This document shows positions 18,434 to 25,747 of a DNA stretch of 64,000 nt, piece by piece. The DNA is taken from the NCBI GenBank assembly GCA_964346395.1, contig CAYFUT010000005.1:1-64000 (forward strand), written 5' to 3'. Below the pieces are notes generated by a model. That model had not been told where the DNA came from, searched no databases, and worked only from the letters and a program-made list of their open reading frames with translations. Position 1 is the stretch's first letter; each line of letters opens with the position of its first letter. The stretch is from CAYFUT01 sp964346395 (GTDB lineage Bacteria > Bacillota > Halanaerobiia > Halobacteroidales > Halobacteroidaceae). The position numbers and the translations under genes are program-made.

Positions 18434-19381
18434 ATGGCAGTTAATAGCGAAGCGGTTAATTATCTTTATTTACCCCCGAAGACTAGTTTGCAGAATAAAT
18501 ATTTAGTGGAACAGAAACTTTCAGCAGAGAGTAATTTATCTATTGTTTACCTGGCTCAGCATCTAGGTAATAAAGAACGAGTTGTAATTAAAGAGTTTTT
18601 CCCTTGTGATTTTGTTCTCCGGGATTTAGACGGAGAAACTGTTGTCTGTAAGTATAGTTCGCAGCAGGATAAATTTGAGCAGAAGAAAGAACAATTTCTA
18701 CAAGAAGCAGCGATTATGAACCAATTAACTAATGAATATACAGCTAGATGTTATGAAAGTTTCCGGGCCAACAATACCGCCTATTTAGTAATGAAATACT
18801 ACCGCGGTCAAGATTTAACAGGTTACTTAACTGAGAATAAATCTTTATTTGAATTTTTAGAGGAAGTATTTTTTCGGCTGCTGCAAGTAGTAGGAAAGTT
18901 TCACCAGCAGGGCTATATTCACCGTGATTTGAAGCCGAATAATATTATTATGTACCTAGATAAACCTATTTTGATTGATTTTGGGGCGGTCGTTAAGTAT
19001 CGTCAGGTAGAGGAAAAAGAAAAAATGTTAACTCCGGGTTATTCACCGCTTGAGTTTTATTCTCCGGAAGCTGATCAGGGTCCGTATTCGGATATTTACA
19101 GCTTAGCAGCTATACTGTATTATTTCTGCACCGGGCAGCTGCCGCTGGAAGCTTCCGAACGAATTATTGAAGATGATTTGGTTCCGGTTAAGAACTTAAC
19201 CAACGGTCCGGAGAAATATTTAAATGACTTGATTATGACTAATTTATCGCTGTCGCCGGAAGCTAGAAGCCAGTCGATAGCTTCTTTTCGGGCCAACTTA
19301 AAAAAAGAGTTGGCGAAATTAAAAGTGCGCCGTATGATTTTAAGTTTAACGGGAAGCTCCTGTCGGCAGTCTACTTCGTGA
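18434..19381 (+). CDS. Ser/Thr protein kinase of the injection-like locus
   Basis: 315 residues, cytosolic, with no membrane span or PASTA domain. It contains VVIKEFFP (catalytic Lys near 51), HRDLKPNN near 162, IDFGAVV near 181 and the SDIYSLAAILYY helix. The Gly-rich loop is poor (KLSAESNLSIVYLA lacks GxGxxG), but the catalytic residues are intact, so activity is expected. The KEFFP signature is typical of the bacterial kinase branch found with FHA/PP2C partners. GGGAGGTAAGG precedes the ATG and the gene starts 14 nt after its neighbour. It closes the operon, and a strong terminator follows. It probably phosphorylates the FHA partners or machine components, as PpkA does. Confidence 0.88.
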   Translation: MAVNSEAVNYLYLPPKTSLQNKYLVEQKLSAESNLSIVYLAQHLGNKERVVIKEFFPCDFVLRDLDGETVVCKYSSQQDKFEQKKEQFLQEAAIMNQLTNEYTARCYESFRANNTAYLVMKYYRGQDLTGYLTENKSLFEFLEEVFFRLLQVVGKFHQQGYIHRDLKPNNIIMYLDKPILIDFGAVVKYRQVEEKEKMLTPGYSPLEFYSPEADQGPYSDIYSLAAILYYFCTGQLPLEASERIIEDDLVPVKNLTNGPEKYLNDLIMTNLSLSPEARSQSIASFRANLKKELAKLKVRRMILSLTGSSCRQSTS

Positions 19382-19438
19382 AGGGCAGATGAGTAGCGGG
19401 TTTTTAGGTCTGACTCCAACTTAACCTTAGTCTGATTT

Positions 19439-19463
19439 AAAGTCGCCTTACGGCGACTTTTTT
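19439..19463 (+). terminator. Intrinsic terminator closing the injection-like locus
   Basis: AAAGTCGCC, loop TTAC, GGCGACTTT, then T residues. A perfect 9-bp stem 58 nt after the kinase stop. The rest of the interval 19382-19685 holds CTCAA-type repeat pieces and a probable promoter but no gene. Confidence 0.9.
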
Positions 19464-19524
19464 GTTGTTTAGGGGATTATATTTTTTCTTAATCTATGGA
19501 TAACTTGTACGAATTTGATTTATG

Positions 19525-19580
19525 GTTGACTTAAACTCAATCTCAGCCTCAAGCTAAGTCATCGCCAGGCGACTTTATTC
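19525..19580. repeat. CTCAA-family intergenic repeat with weak hairpin
   Basis: The tract TTGACTTAAACTCAATCTCA (19527-19546) continues with GCCTCAAGCTAAGTC and ATCGCCAGGCGACTTT. It shares TTAAACTCAA and TCTCAGCC with the spacer at 13618 and CTCAATCTCA with 25625. The end can pair imperfectly as AGTCATCGCC/GGCGACTT, a decayed version of the terminator just upstream. Confidence 0.45.
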
Positions 19581-19602
19581 TTTCTCAAAATTTTGCTATA
19601 CT
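19574..19602 (+). promoter_or_regulatory. Possible extended -10 promoter
   Basis: TGCTATACT (19594-19602) is an extended -10 element. The hexamer 17 nt further up (TTTATT) is a poor -35. It lies 84 nt before the coiled-coil gene and after the terminator, where a promoter is needed. Confidence 0.4.
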
Positions 19603-19685
19603 TATCCAGGAATGTGTGATATTTTGTAGAAAAATATATTATGATATCTTAAGTACAGTTAAAAGTTGAGAAATGGGGGATATAT

Positions 19686-20351
19686 ATGAGTAAGAGTGAA
19701 CAGCCAGTTGAAAGACTAAAGGACCTAAAAGCTAAATATAAACAGAATGGGTATCGATTATCCCAGCGCGACGCTGAGTTGGTCCGAGAAGAAATAATAA
19801 ATTTACTGCAAGAAGAAAAAATGGGCAAGATGTCGCAGGCAATGGAATATATAATAGATTTTCCGGCTGAGATCGGTGTAGAAGCTTATTTAACTTATTA
19901 TGATCAGATTGCTCCTAATAAAAGAAGGTTGTTAGATAAGATGATGATTAGTAGTGAAAAGTTTCAGGAAAATAGAAACCATAAAAGTATTGATCGGGGA
20001 GCTGCCTTAGTAAAACAATTAATTGCTAATGACTATGATATAAATAATATTTTATTTATTCTGCAGAGTTTATGCCGCTTAATGCTAGTAGAGGCGGAAG
20101 GGGAAGCAAAGGAAGAACAAATTGAAGAGATTTTAAATATTTTCACCTTATCTGATCGGTACGATTCGCTAAAAAATGCGCTGAACAAAGAACGGCGGAT
20201 TAAACATAGTTTAAAATCAAAACTGGATGAGTACGAAGCAAAAGTGGAAGACCTCCAGGAAGAATTGACTCAACTTAAAGAACAGGTAGGCGAATTAGAA
20301 GAAGAAAAAGAAGAAGAAAAAAGTAAAACAATGAGATTGTGGAAGTTATAG
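19686..20351 (+). CDS. Unrecognised soluble protein with C-terminal coiled coil
   Basis: 221 residues, helical throughout. The first 150 residues show no known motif. Residues about 165-215 form a strongly charged coiled coil (LKSKLDEYEAKVEDLQEELT and on through a Glu/Lys run). There is no signal peptide or membrane span. ATG follows GGGGGAT. It is a separate transcription unit between the kinase terminator and the next promoter, and its base composition is like its neighbours. A scaffold or regulator is possible, but no function is assigned. Confidence 0.6.
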   Translation: MSKSEQPVERLKDLKAKYKQNGYRLSQRDAELVREEIINLLQEEKMGKMSQAMEYIIDFPAEIGVEAYLTYYDQIAPNKRRLLDKMMISSEKFQENRNHKSIDRGAALVKQLIANDYDINNILFILQSLCRLMLVEAEGEAKEEQIEEILNIFTLSDRYDSLKNALNKERRIKHSLKSKLDEYEAKVEDLQEELTQLKEQVGELEEEKEEEKSKTMRLWKL

Positions 20352-20503
20352 CAGATCAAAATTAGTACAAGAATTAGAGGAAATGATGGAAGAAAATCAG
20401 ATTCATTAGTTTATTACAACTTCAAAATAACTGAAAATCGGAGAATAATTAAGAATATTAAGCTAATAAAAAGCATATCCCTCTTAATCTTATTTATTTA
20501 TTT

Positions 20504-20532
20504 TTTAAACCTTGAGAATAATTTGTTATAAT
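20504..20532 (+). promoter_or_regulatory. Sigma-A type promoter with extended -10
   Basis: TTTAAA, 17-nt spacer, TATAAT, with TG one base before the -10 (TGTTATAAT). It lies 32 nt before the ATG of the 56-codon gene. Confidence 0.65.
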
Positions 20533-20563
20533 AAAAATAAAGCTGGTAGGGGGCGTCAGGATA

Positions 20564-20734
20564 ATGAGCTTAATGTACAAACTAATTCAAGAGGGGAAAA
20601 ACCAAGAACGGAAAAAAATTGCCCGCGATTTATTAGGCTCAGGGGTTAACCAGGAGCGGGTAAAGGAGATTACCGGCTTATCAGAACGAAAAATAAACGA
20701 ACTGTTATTTAATAAGTCACAGCTAGTAAAATAA
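20564..20734 (+). CDS. Small helical protein resembling the C-terminal tail of Rpn/transposase-like nucleases
   Basis: 56 residues: ATG after TAGGGGGCG, then IARDLLGSGVNQERVKEITG and LSERKINELL. The pattern 'A+.LL..G...+.I...TGLS...I..L' is the helix-turn-helix-like tail seen at the end of PD-(D/E)XK transposase/Rpn family proteins, here as a stand-alone gene. It has its own promoter and terminator, which suggests a real gene and not a remnant; a relic kept by chance cannot be excluded. DNA binding is a guess from the helix pattern. Confidence 0.6.
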   Translation: MSLMYKLIQEGKNQERKKIARDLLGSGVNQERVKEITGLSERKINELLFNKSQLVK

Positions 20735-20740
20735 AGGTGG

Positions 20741-20768
20741 GGGGACCTTGCAAAAGGTGCCCTTTTTT
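20741..20768 (+). terminator. Intrinsic terminator
   Basis: GGGGACCTT, loop GCA, AAGGTGCCC with one mismatch, then a 7-T run, directly after the 56-codon gene. Confidence 0.8.
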
Positions 20769-20914
20769 TATTTTTAATAAATTAGAAAAATCAAAGATAA
20801 AAAAAAGGAACTTGCACAAGGATATTCAAATTATATATATAGGAAATTTAAATTATTAAGTAGAAAAAACAAGAAATAATCAAAATAATAAAATAAGGGG
20901 GCTAAAAATTAAAA

Positions 20915-22054
20915 ATGAAGAAATTAAATTTAAAGAAAAAGTTTATTTTAACATTTATTGGAGCTTTAATTGTATCGGGAGGGATTTCTTATTTTCTGGA
21001 AATCATTATAGTTCAAAATACACCGCTGCAAGATAGTAAATTAGCTACTCTCCTTTTTAATCTGTTTGTGGTAAGTATAATATTAGGAATTGCTCTAGAT
21101 AAGTTAATCATGAACCGCCTCGGTCGAATAATTGAGGTGATGAAGGAACTGCAGTCGGGTAATCTGAATTTAAAGGATTTAGAAGTAAAAACTAATGATG
21201 AATTGGGTATGCTGGAGAAAGAAGTAAATAATACAAAAAATGAGATGAAAAATTTAGTAATGGGCTTTTCTGAACGGGCAGAAGACTTATCAGCTTACAG
21301 TGAAGAACTGTCAGCTTCTGCTGAAGAAGGAAATGCTACTATTGAAGATACTAATGAGTTAATCGGTAACATGTCTTCTACTATTCAGCAGATATCAGCT
21401 AGTACGCAGGAAGTTGCTAGCTTTGCGCAGGAAACTGATTCAAAAACAGAGGTCGGTAGTGAAAATATTCAAGATACATTAAATAGTATGAACCAGATCA
21501 GCAGTGCTGTTACCGAGGCAGTAAAAGTAATCAATGAACTTGATGATACAGCTCAGGAGATCGGACAGATAGTAGAGATGATTACAAATATTGCGGAACA
21601 GACTAATTTATTAGCTCTTAATGCAGCTATTGAGGCGGCTCGGGCAGGAGAAGCCGGCCAAGGATTTGCAGTAGTAGCTGAGGAGATTAGAGAACTAGCA
21701 GAAGAAACTAATGAAGCTACTGAAGATATTGCCGGCTTGATTAACGAAACGCAGGACAAAGCAGACACTGGGTTAGAATCAGTAAAAGAAGTGGAACGGC
21801 GAGTAGATGAAGGACAGGAAGTAGTAGAAGAAACTGGTGAAGTATTTGAAGAAATTCGTCAAGCTAGTGACCAGACGTCTAATCAAGTTGAACAGACTGC
21901 TGATTCTGCTCAGGAGTTGGCCGAAAATAGCGATCAGGTGAGAGAAGCAACTAATGAAATTAAGAATATGTCGGATGAAATTACTAAGTCCTCTCAAGAT
22001 TTGGCAGATATGGCGCAGCAGTTACAGAATATAGTTGAACAATATAAGATTTAA
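20915..22054 (+). CDS. Methyl-accepting chemotaxis protein with almost no sensor domain
   Basis: 379 residues. Two membrane spans (about 9-29 and 41-62) are joined by only about a dozen residues (VQNTPLQDSK region), so there is no periplasmic ligand-binding domain. A HAMP-like segment (about 63-115) follows, then the cytoplasmic signalling coiled coil with the CheA/CheW hairpin (NLLALNAAIEAARAGEAGQG, residues about 231-250, and AVVAEEIRELAEET). Length is short for the family (usually over 500). It may sense membrane state or intracellular cues, or work with a partner. It is monocistronic with its own terminator; the chemotaxis cluster lies about 37 kb away. Confidence 0.92.
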   Translation: MKKLNLKKKFILTFIGALIVSGGISYFLEIIIVQNTPLQDSKLATLLFNLFVVSIILGIALDKLIMNRLGRIIEVMKELQSGNLNLKDLEVKTNDELGMLEKEVNNTKNEMKNLVMGFSERAEDLSAYSEELSASAEEGNATIEDTNELIGNMSSTIQQISASTQEVASFAQETDSKTEVGSENIQDTLNSMNQISSAVTEAVKVINELDDTAQEIGQIVEMITNIAEQTNLLALNAAIEAARAGEAGQGFAVVAEEIRELAEETNEATEDIAGLINETQDKADTGLESVKEVERRVDEGQEVVEETGEVFEEIRQASDQTSNQVEQTADSAQELAENSDQVREATNEIKNMSDEITKSSQDLADMAQQLQNIVEQYKI

Positions 22055-22056
22055 TG

Positions 22057-22091
22057 AAAAGCCCCCTTTTAATGGGGGTTTTTATTTTTTT
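22057..22091 (+). terminator. Intrinsic terminator after the chemoreceptor gene
   Basis: AAAAGCCCCC, loop TTTTAAT, GGGGGTTTTTATTTTTTTT. A short GC stem with flanking A/T pairing and a long T-tract. Confidence 0.8.
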
Positions 22092-22160
22092 TGCAGCAAA
22101 ATGTAGGTATCTTAATTTTATTAATAAGAAGTTTAGAGAGTAAATTTCGCAGTAAAAACT

Positions 22161-22227
22161 TGATAAAAATTATCACCCCCCCTTTTATCCTTGATAAATT
22201 TTAGCAGAAATTTAAAGTTGGATAAAG
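22161..22227. promoter_or_regulatory. Candidate activator-binding inverted repeats upstream of ppdK
   Basis: A perfect inverted repeat TGATAA-AAA-TTATCA (22161-22175) lies about 207 nt before the -24 element of the ppdK promoter. A second, wider pair is CTTTTATCC (22182-22190) and GGATAAAG (22220-22227). Enhancer-like sites for sigma-54 activators usually sit in this range. The rest of the 391-nt interval 22055-22445 is AT-rich and holds no gene. Confidence 0.4.
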
Positions 22228-22381
22228 AGGTGAAAAAAATTAGAGAGATATATCGGTTATTATTCATAATTTAATTTATTTATAATGGATTGAGCAGGTT
22301 GAAAATTGATTATATCTGATATACTTATTATTTAGCTTTGATACTAGTTTTTAAAACTTGATTTAATTTTAAATTGTTTTT

Positions 22382-22398
22382 TTGGTATCTAACTTGCA
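22382..22398 (+). promoter_or_regulatory. Probable sigma-54 (-24/-12) promoter of ppdK
   Basis: TTGGTATCTAACTTGCA fits the sigma-54 pattern: GG (22384-22385), ten bases, GC (22396-22397), with TTGCA at the -12. It is the only such match noticed ahead of a gene here and lies 48 nt before the GTG start. The regulator gene encoded 3.3 kb downstream is a sigma-54 activator. Confidence 0.65.
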
Positions 22399-22445
22399 TT
22401 ATTAACTAAGTAAAGAGAAAAACAAAAATTGAGGGGGGATCGATT

Positions 22446-25097
22446 GTGGAGCAGTATATTTATTCGTTTGCGGAAGGAGCTAAGAAAATGAAAGATAAGT
22501 TAGGGGGCAAGGGGGCTAGTTTAGCAGAAATGACTGATCTTGGGCTTCCTGTACCGCCGGGGATGACGATTATTACTGATGTTTGTAATCTTTATTATGA
22601 AAATGGGGAATCGCTGCCTGAATTTATTATTAAGGAAGTGAAAGATTATTTAGAGGAGTTAGAAACAAAGACGGGTAAGAAATTTGGCGGGACTTCTAAT
22701 CCGCTGTTAGTTTCAGTTCGTTCGGGGGCGGCCGAATCTATGCCGGGAATGATGGATACTATTTTAAATGTAGGTCTCAATCAGGAAGTAGCAGCAGGAT
22801 TAGCGAAAGCGGTAGGCAGTAAGCGGTTTGCTTATGATTCTTATCGGCGGTTGCTCAAAATGTTTGGTACAGTAGTTTATAAAATCCCTGCGGAAGAATT
22901 TAAGACAATTAAAGGACAGAAAAAACAAGAAGTTGGGTTAGAAGCGGACGAAAAGTTTAGTGGAGAAGCTTTAGAAGAACTAACTGAGGAGTATCAACAG
23001 CTAATTTATCAGAAAACCGGGACTCATTTTCCCCAGACCCCAGAACAACAGTTGATTGCTGCTGTTGAAGCTGTCTTTGCTTCCTGGAATAATTCACGGG
23101 CGGTTGCTTATCGGGAGTCACAAGGATTGGACCATAGTTTAGGAACGGCAGTTACTATACAAACTATGGTGTTTGGAAATTTGGGTTCTCGAGCGGGGAC
23201 AGGGGTAGTTTTTAGCCGCAATCCATCCACAGGAGAAAAAGGATTATATGGTGAATATTTGCCGAATGCACAGGGAGAAGAGGTAGTAGGAGGCGGGAAG
23301 ACGCCGCAGCCAATCAATAAATTAAGTCAAGAATTACCGGCTGTCTTTTTAGAATTGAAGAGAATAGCAGAAAAATTAGAAAAACATTATCGAGATTTAC
23401 AGGATATTGAATTTACTATTGAAGACGGACAACTTTATCTGCTGCAAACCAGGACAGGCAAGCGAACTGCCCGGGCCGATATAAAGATAGCAGTTGATCT
23501 AGTAGAAGAGGGGTTGATTACTACCCAGGAAGCCTTATTAAGGATTGATCCGGAGCAGCTTAAAAGGTTGCTGCATCCGCAGATAGATAATGAGGCCGAA
23601 CTGGAAATAATAGCTGAGGGTTTGGCTGCTTCGCCGGGGGCAGCGGTCGGGAAGATAGTGTTCAGCCCTGAACAAGCTCAGGAATGGTCGGAAGCAGGAG
23701 AAAAGGTAATTTTGGTAAGTGCTGAAACTTCCCCGGAGGATATTGAAGGAGTAATGACTGCTGAAGGGATATTAACAATCCATGGGGGGATGACTAGTCA
23801 TGCTGCTGTGGTAGCCCGCGGAGTGGGCAAACCTTGTGTTTCAGGCTGTGAAGAAATAACTCTGCAGAAAGAAGAGGGTAAATTAACGGTAGGAGAAGAA
23901 ATATTTACTGCTGGTGATTATATAACTATTGATGGTACAGAGGGAAGAGTAATTGCCGGTCGAGTGGCGCAAAAAGAATCAAAATTAAGTTCCGAGGCGG
24001 AAAAATTATTGGCTTGGGCAGATGAAGAGAAAACTATGCAGGTAGTAGCCAATGCTGATAATCAACAGGAAGCTGCTAAAGCCATAGAATTGGGAGCAGC
24101 CGGAATTGGCCTCTGTCGAACAGAGCATATGTTTAGAGGAAAGAATAGGATACAGATGGTGAGAGACTTAATTTTGGGAGATGTAGATGAGCAACAGCAG
24201 GCAAGGACTGCTATGCAGAAACTACAGGAGCAGGATTGCAAAGAGTTGCTTTTGGCTTTAGACGGTAGACCGCTAACTATTCGACTGTTAGATGCTCCAC
24301 TGCATGAGTTTTTACCGGCAATTGAAGAGTTAACTGCCGATATAAACCAGTTAAAACAGACAGGGAATGAAGAAGAATTAGCTGAAAAACAGGTTAAATT
24401 AAAGCAGGTAACAGAGTTTACTGAATCAAATCCTATGCTGGGGTTAAGAGGCTGTAGATTAGGGATTAGCCGCACCGATATTTATAAAATGCAGGTAGAA
24501 GCTATTTTGGCGGCAGCGTCCCAAGTAGCTAACCAGGGTGTAGAAATAGAAATTAAAATTATGGTGCCCTTAATTAGTCATGTAAGTGAGCTGCAAACTG
24601 TGAAGCAATTAATAAAAGAACAGGCGGAGAAAATGCTGCCGGAAGGTGGGGTTGACTATGAAGTGGGAACTATGATTGAACTGCCTAGAGCTTGTGTAAC
24701 AGCAGATCAAATAGCACCGGAAGTTGATTTTTTCTCTTTCGGAACCAATGATTTAACGCAGACTACATTTGGTTTTAGCCGCGATGATGTAGAAAACAAG
24801 TTTTTAACTGCTTATTTGGAAGCAGGAATTTTACCGCACAATCCGTTTGTAGAACTGGATAAAGAAGGAGTAGGACGGTTGATTGAATTTGCTAGTCGGA
24901 CGGGGAAAAAGAAAAATGTTAATTTGCAGACAGGTGTATGTGGAGAACAGGGAGGTAATCCAGCCTCTATTGTTTTCTGTCAGCAAGCAGGTATGGATTA
25001 CGTAAGTTGTTCGCCTTATCGAATACCGATAGCCAGATTAGCTGCTGCTCAAGCTAAATTGAAGCAGGAGGAAAGAAGCAAAGAAAAAATTGCTTAA
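22446..25097 (+). CDS. ppdK: Pyruvate, phosphate dikinase
   Basis: 883 residues, the family's normal length. It interconverts pyruvate + ATP + Pi and phosphoenolpyruvate + AMP + PPi in the cytosol, serving gluconeogenesis or PPi-linked glycolysis in anaerobes. The N-terminal ATP-grasp domain shows LGGKGASLAEM and the SVRSGAAESMPGMMDT stretch. The central swivelling domain has the phosphohistidine loop HGGMTSHAAVVARG. The C-terminal PEP/pyruvate barrel includes GLCRTEHMF and CGEQGGNPASI. GTG start after GAGGGGGG. The upstream sigma-54 promoter and the nearby HPr-domain activator point to control by PTS/energy state. A small HTH gene follows in the same transcript. Confidence 0.97.
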   Translation: MEQYIYSFAEGAKKMKDKLGGKGASLAEMTDLGLPVPPGMTIITDVCNLYYENGESLPEFIIKEVKDYLEELETKTGKKFGGTSNPLLVSVRSGAAESMPGMMDTILNVGLNQEVAAGLAKAVGSKRFAYDSYRRLLKMFGTVVYKIPAEEFKTIKGQKKQEVGLEADEKFSGEALEELTEEYQQLIYQKTGTHFPQTPEQQLIAAVEAVFASWNNSRAVAYRESQGLDHSLGTAVTIQTMVFGNLGSRAGTGVVFSRNPSTGEKGLYGEYLPNAQGEEVVGGGKTPQPINKLSQELPAVFLELKRIAEKLEKHYRDLQDIEFTIEDGQLYLLQTRTGKRTARADIKIAVDLVEEGLITTQEALLRIDPEQLKRLLHPQIDNEAELEIIAEGLAASPGAAVGKIVFSPEQAQEWSEAGEKVILVSAETSPEDIEGVMTAEGILTIHGGMTSHAAVVARGVGKPCVSGCEEITLQKEEGKLTVGEEIFTAGDYITIDGTEGRVIAGRVAQKESKLSSEAEKLLAWADEEKTMQVVANADNQQEAAKAIELGAAGIGLCRTEHMFRGKNRIQMVRDLILGDVDEQQQARTAMQKLQEQDCKELLLALDGRPLTIRLLDAPLHEFLPAIEELTADINQLKQTGNEEELAEKQVKLKQVTEFTESNPMLGLRGCRLGISRTDIYKMQVEAILAAASQVANQGVEIEIKIMVPLISHVSELQTVKQLIKEQAEKMLPEGGVDYEVGTMIELPRACVTADQIAPEVDFFSFGTNDLTQTTFGFSRDDVENKFLTAYLEAGILPHNPFVELDKEGVGRLIEFASRTGKKKNVNLQTGVCGEQGGNPASIVFCQQAGMDYVSCSPYRIPIARLAAAQAKLKQEERSKEKIA

Positions 25098-25136
25098 TAA
25101 ATAAATTTTAAACAAAATAAAGAGGGGGAATTAACA

Positions 25137-25376
25137 ATGAACAATATTAGTGCTGAAGAAAAAGTAAAAATTATCTTGGAAGGGATGGAGCAGGGACAGG
25201 AAGCAGTCTGTGAAAAATATGAAATTTCGGAGAAGGAATTTAAGCAGTGGAAAGATAAGCTGATTGCTGATGCTGAGATGGTGTTTGCCGCTGAAGAAAA
25301 GATAGCTGATAAGGTAGATCGGGCAGTTAGGAAAGCGCTGCGCAGTTATCGGTTAAAAGCAAATCGAACCAGATGA
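25137..25376 (+). CDS. Small HTH protein of the IS3/IS911 OrfA type, stand-alone
   Basis: 79 residues. Residues 5-45 (SAEEKVKIILEGMEQGQEAV, then EISEKEFKQWKDKLI) match the helix-turn-helix of transposase OrfA proteins, but no OrfB, no catalytic DDE part and no IS ends are nearby. It follows ppdK by 39 nt with GAGGGGG before the ATG, so it is probably in the ppdK transcript, and a terminator follows. A domesticated DNA-binding protein is the likely reading. Confidence 0.7.
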   Translation: MNNISAEEKVKIILEGMEQGQEAVCEKYEISEKEFKQWKDKLIADAEMVFAAEEKIADKVDRAVRKALRSYRLKANRTR

Positions 25377-25381
25377 TAGTC

Positions 25382-25416
25382 TTCCCGGGTCAGAAGTTGG
25401 CCCGGGAAATTATATT
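25382..25416 (+). terminator. Intrinsic terminator of the ppdK operon
   Basis: TTCCCGGG ... CCCGGGAA, 8-bp stem with an 11-nt loop, followed by ATTATATTTT. Confidence 0.8.
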
Positions 25417-25466
25417 TTAACTAGTAGTTGGTTCTTTGGGAGGTAAGTGATATAATTAACCTATAT

Positions 25467-25705
25467 GCGTTAACTTAATGTATATTGTTTCAATTGATTT
25501 ATTTTTATCGGAATAGTATCTCGAGTTTGAGGTTGAGCTTGAGATTAAGTAAACTTACTAGCAAGTGGGCTGGAGTTTAAACTTGGAGAAGCGACTACAA
25601 CTATTGGTTATATGGGTTGCTCAGACTCAATCTCAAATTTAAACTCAATATCGTTAATGCTTTACTTTAAACCTTCAAATTACTAAAATTTGGTTTAAGT
25701 TAACG
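25467..25705. repeat. MITE-like repeat element, copy A
   Basis: Bounded by GCGTTAACTTAA on the left and TTAAGTTAACG on the right, which are inverted repeats of each other. The right end carries the conserved block GCTTTACTTTAAACC plus AAATTACTAAAATTTGGTTT, also present at 32089-32138 and 46351-46400. The core (25518-25650) holds a CTCAA/TTGAG-type hairpin region. It has no coding capacity. It lies between the ppdK terminator and the HPr-domain regulator, and makes up most of the 371-nt interval without a gene. Flanks share CTAT, a possible short target duplication. Confidence 0.7.
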
Positions 25706-25747
25706 TCTATTATGATCATTAAGTTTATAGCAGCAAGGGAGGGATAA

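Noticed and set aside
172..19381. A complete type VI secretion system
   Set aside because: No sheath, tube, ClpV or TssJLM-like membrane complex genes are visible, so only a partial, T6SS-like or tail-like assignment is justified.
24062..24475. 137-codon antisense open frame within ppdK
   Set aside because: Ser/Cys/Pro-rich composition typical of a reverse-strand shadow; the ppdK frame is fully conserved here.
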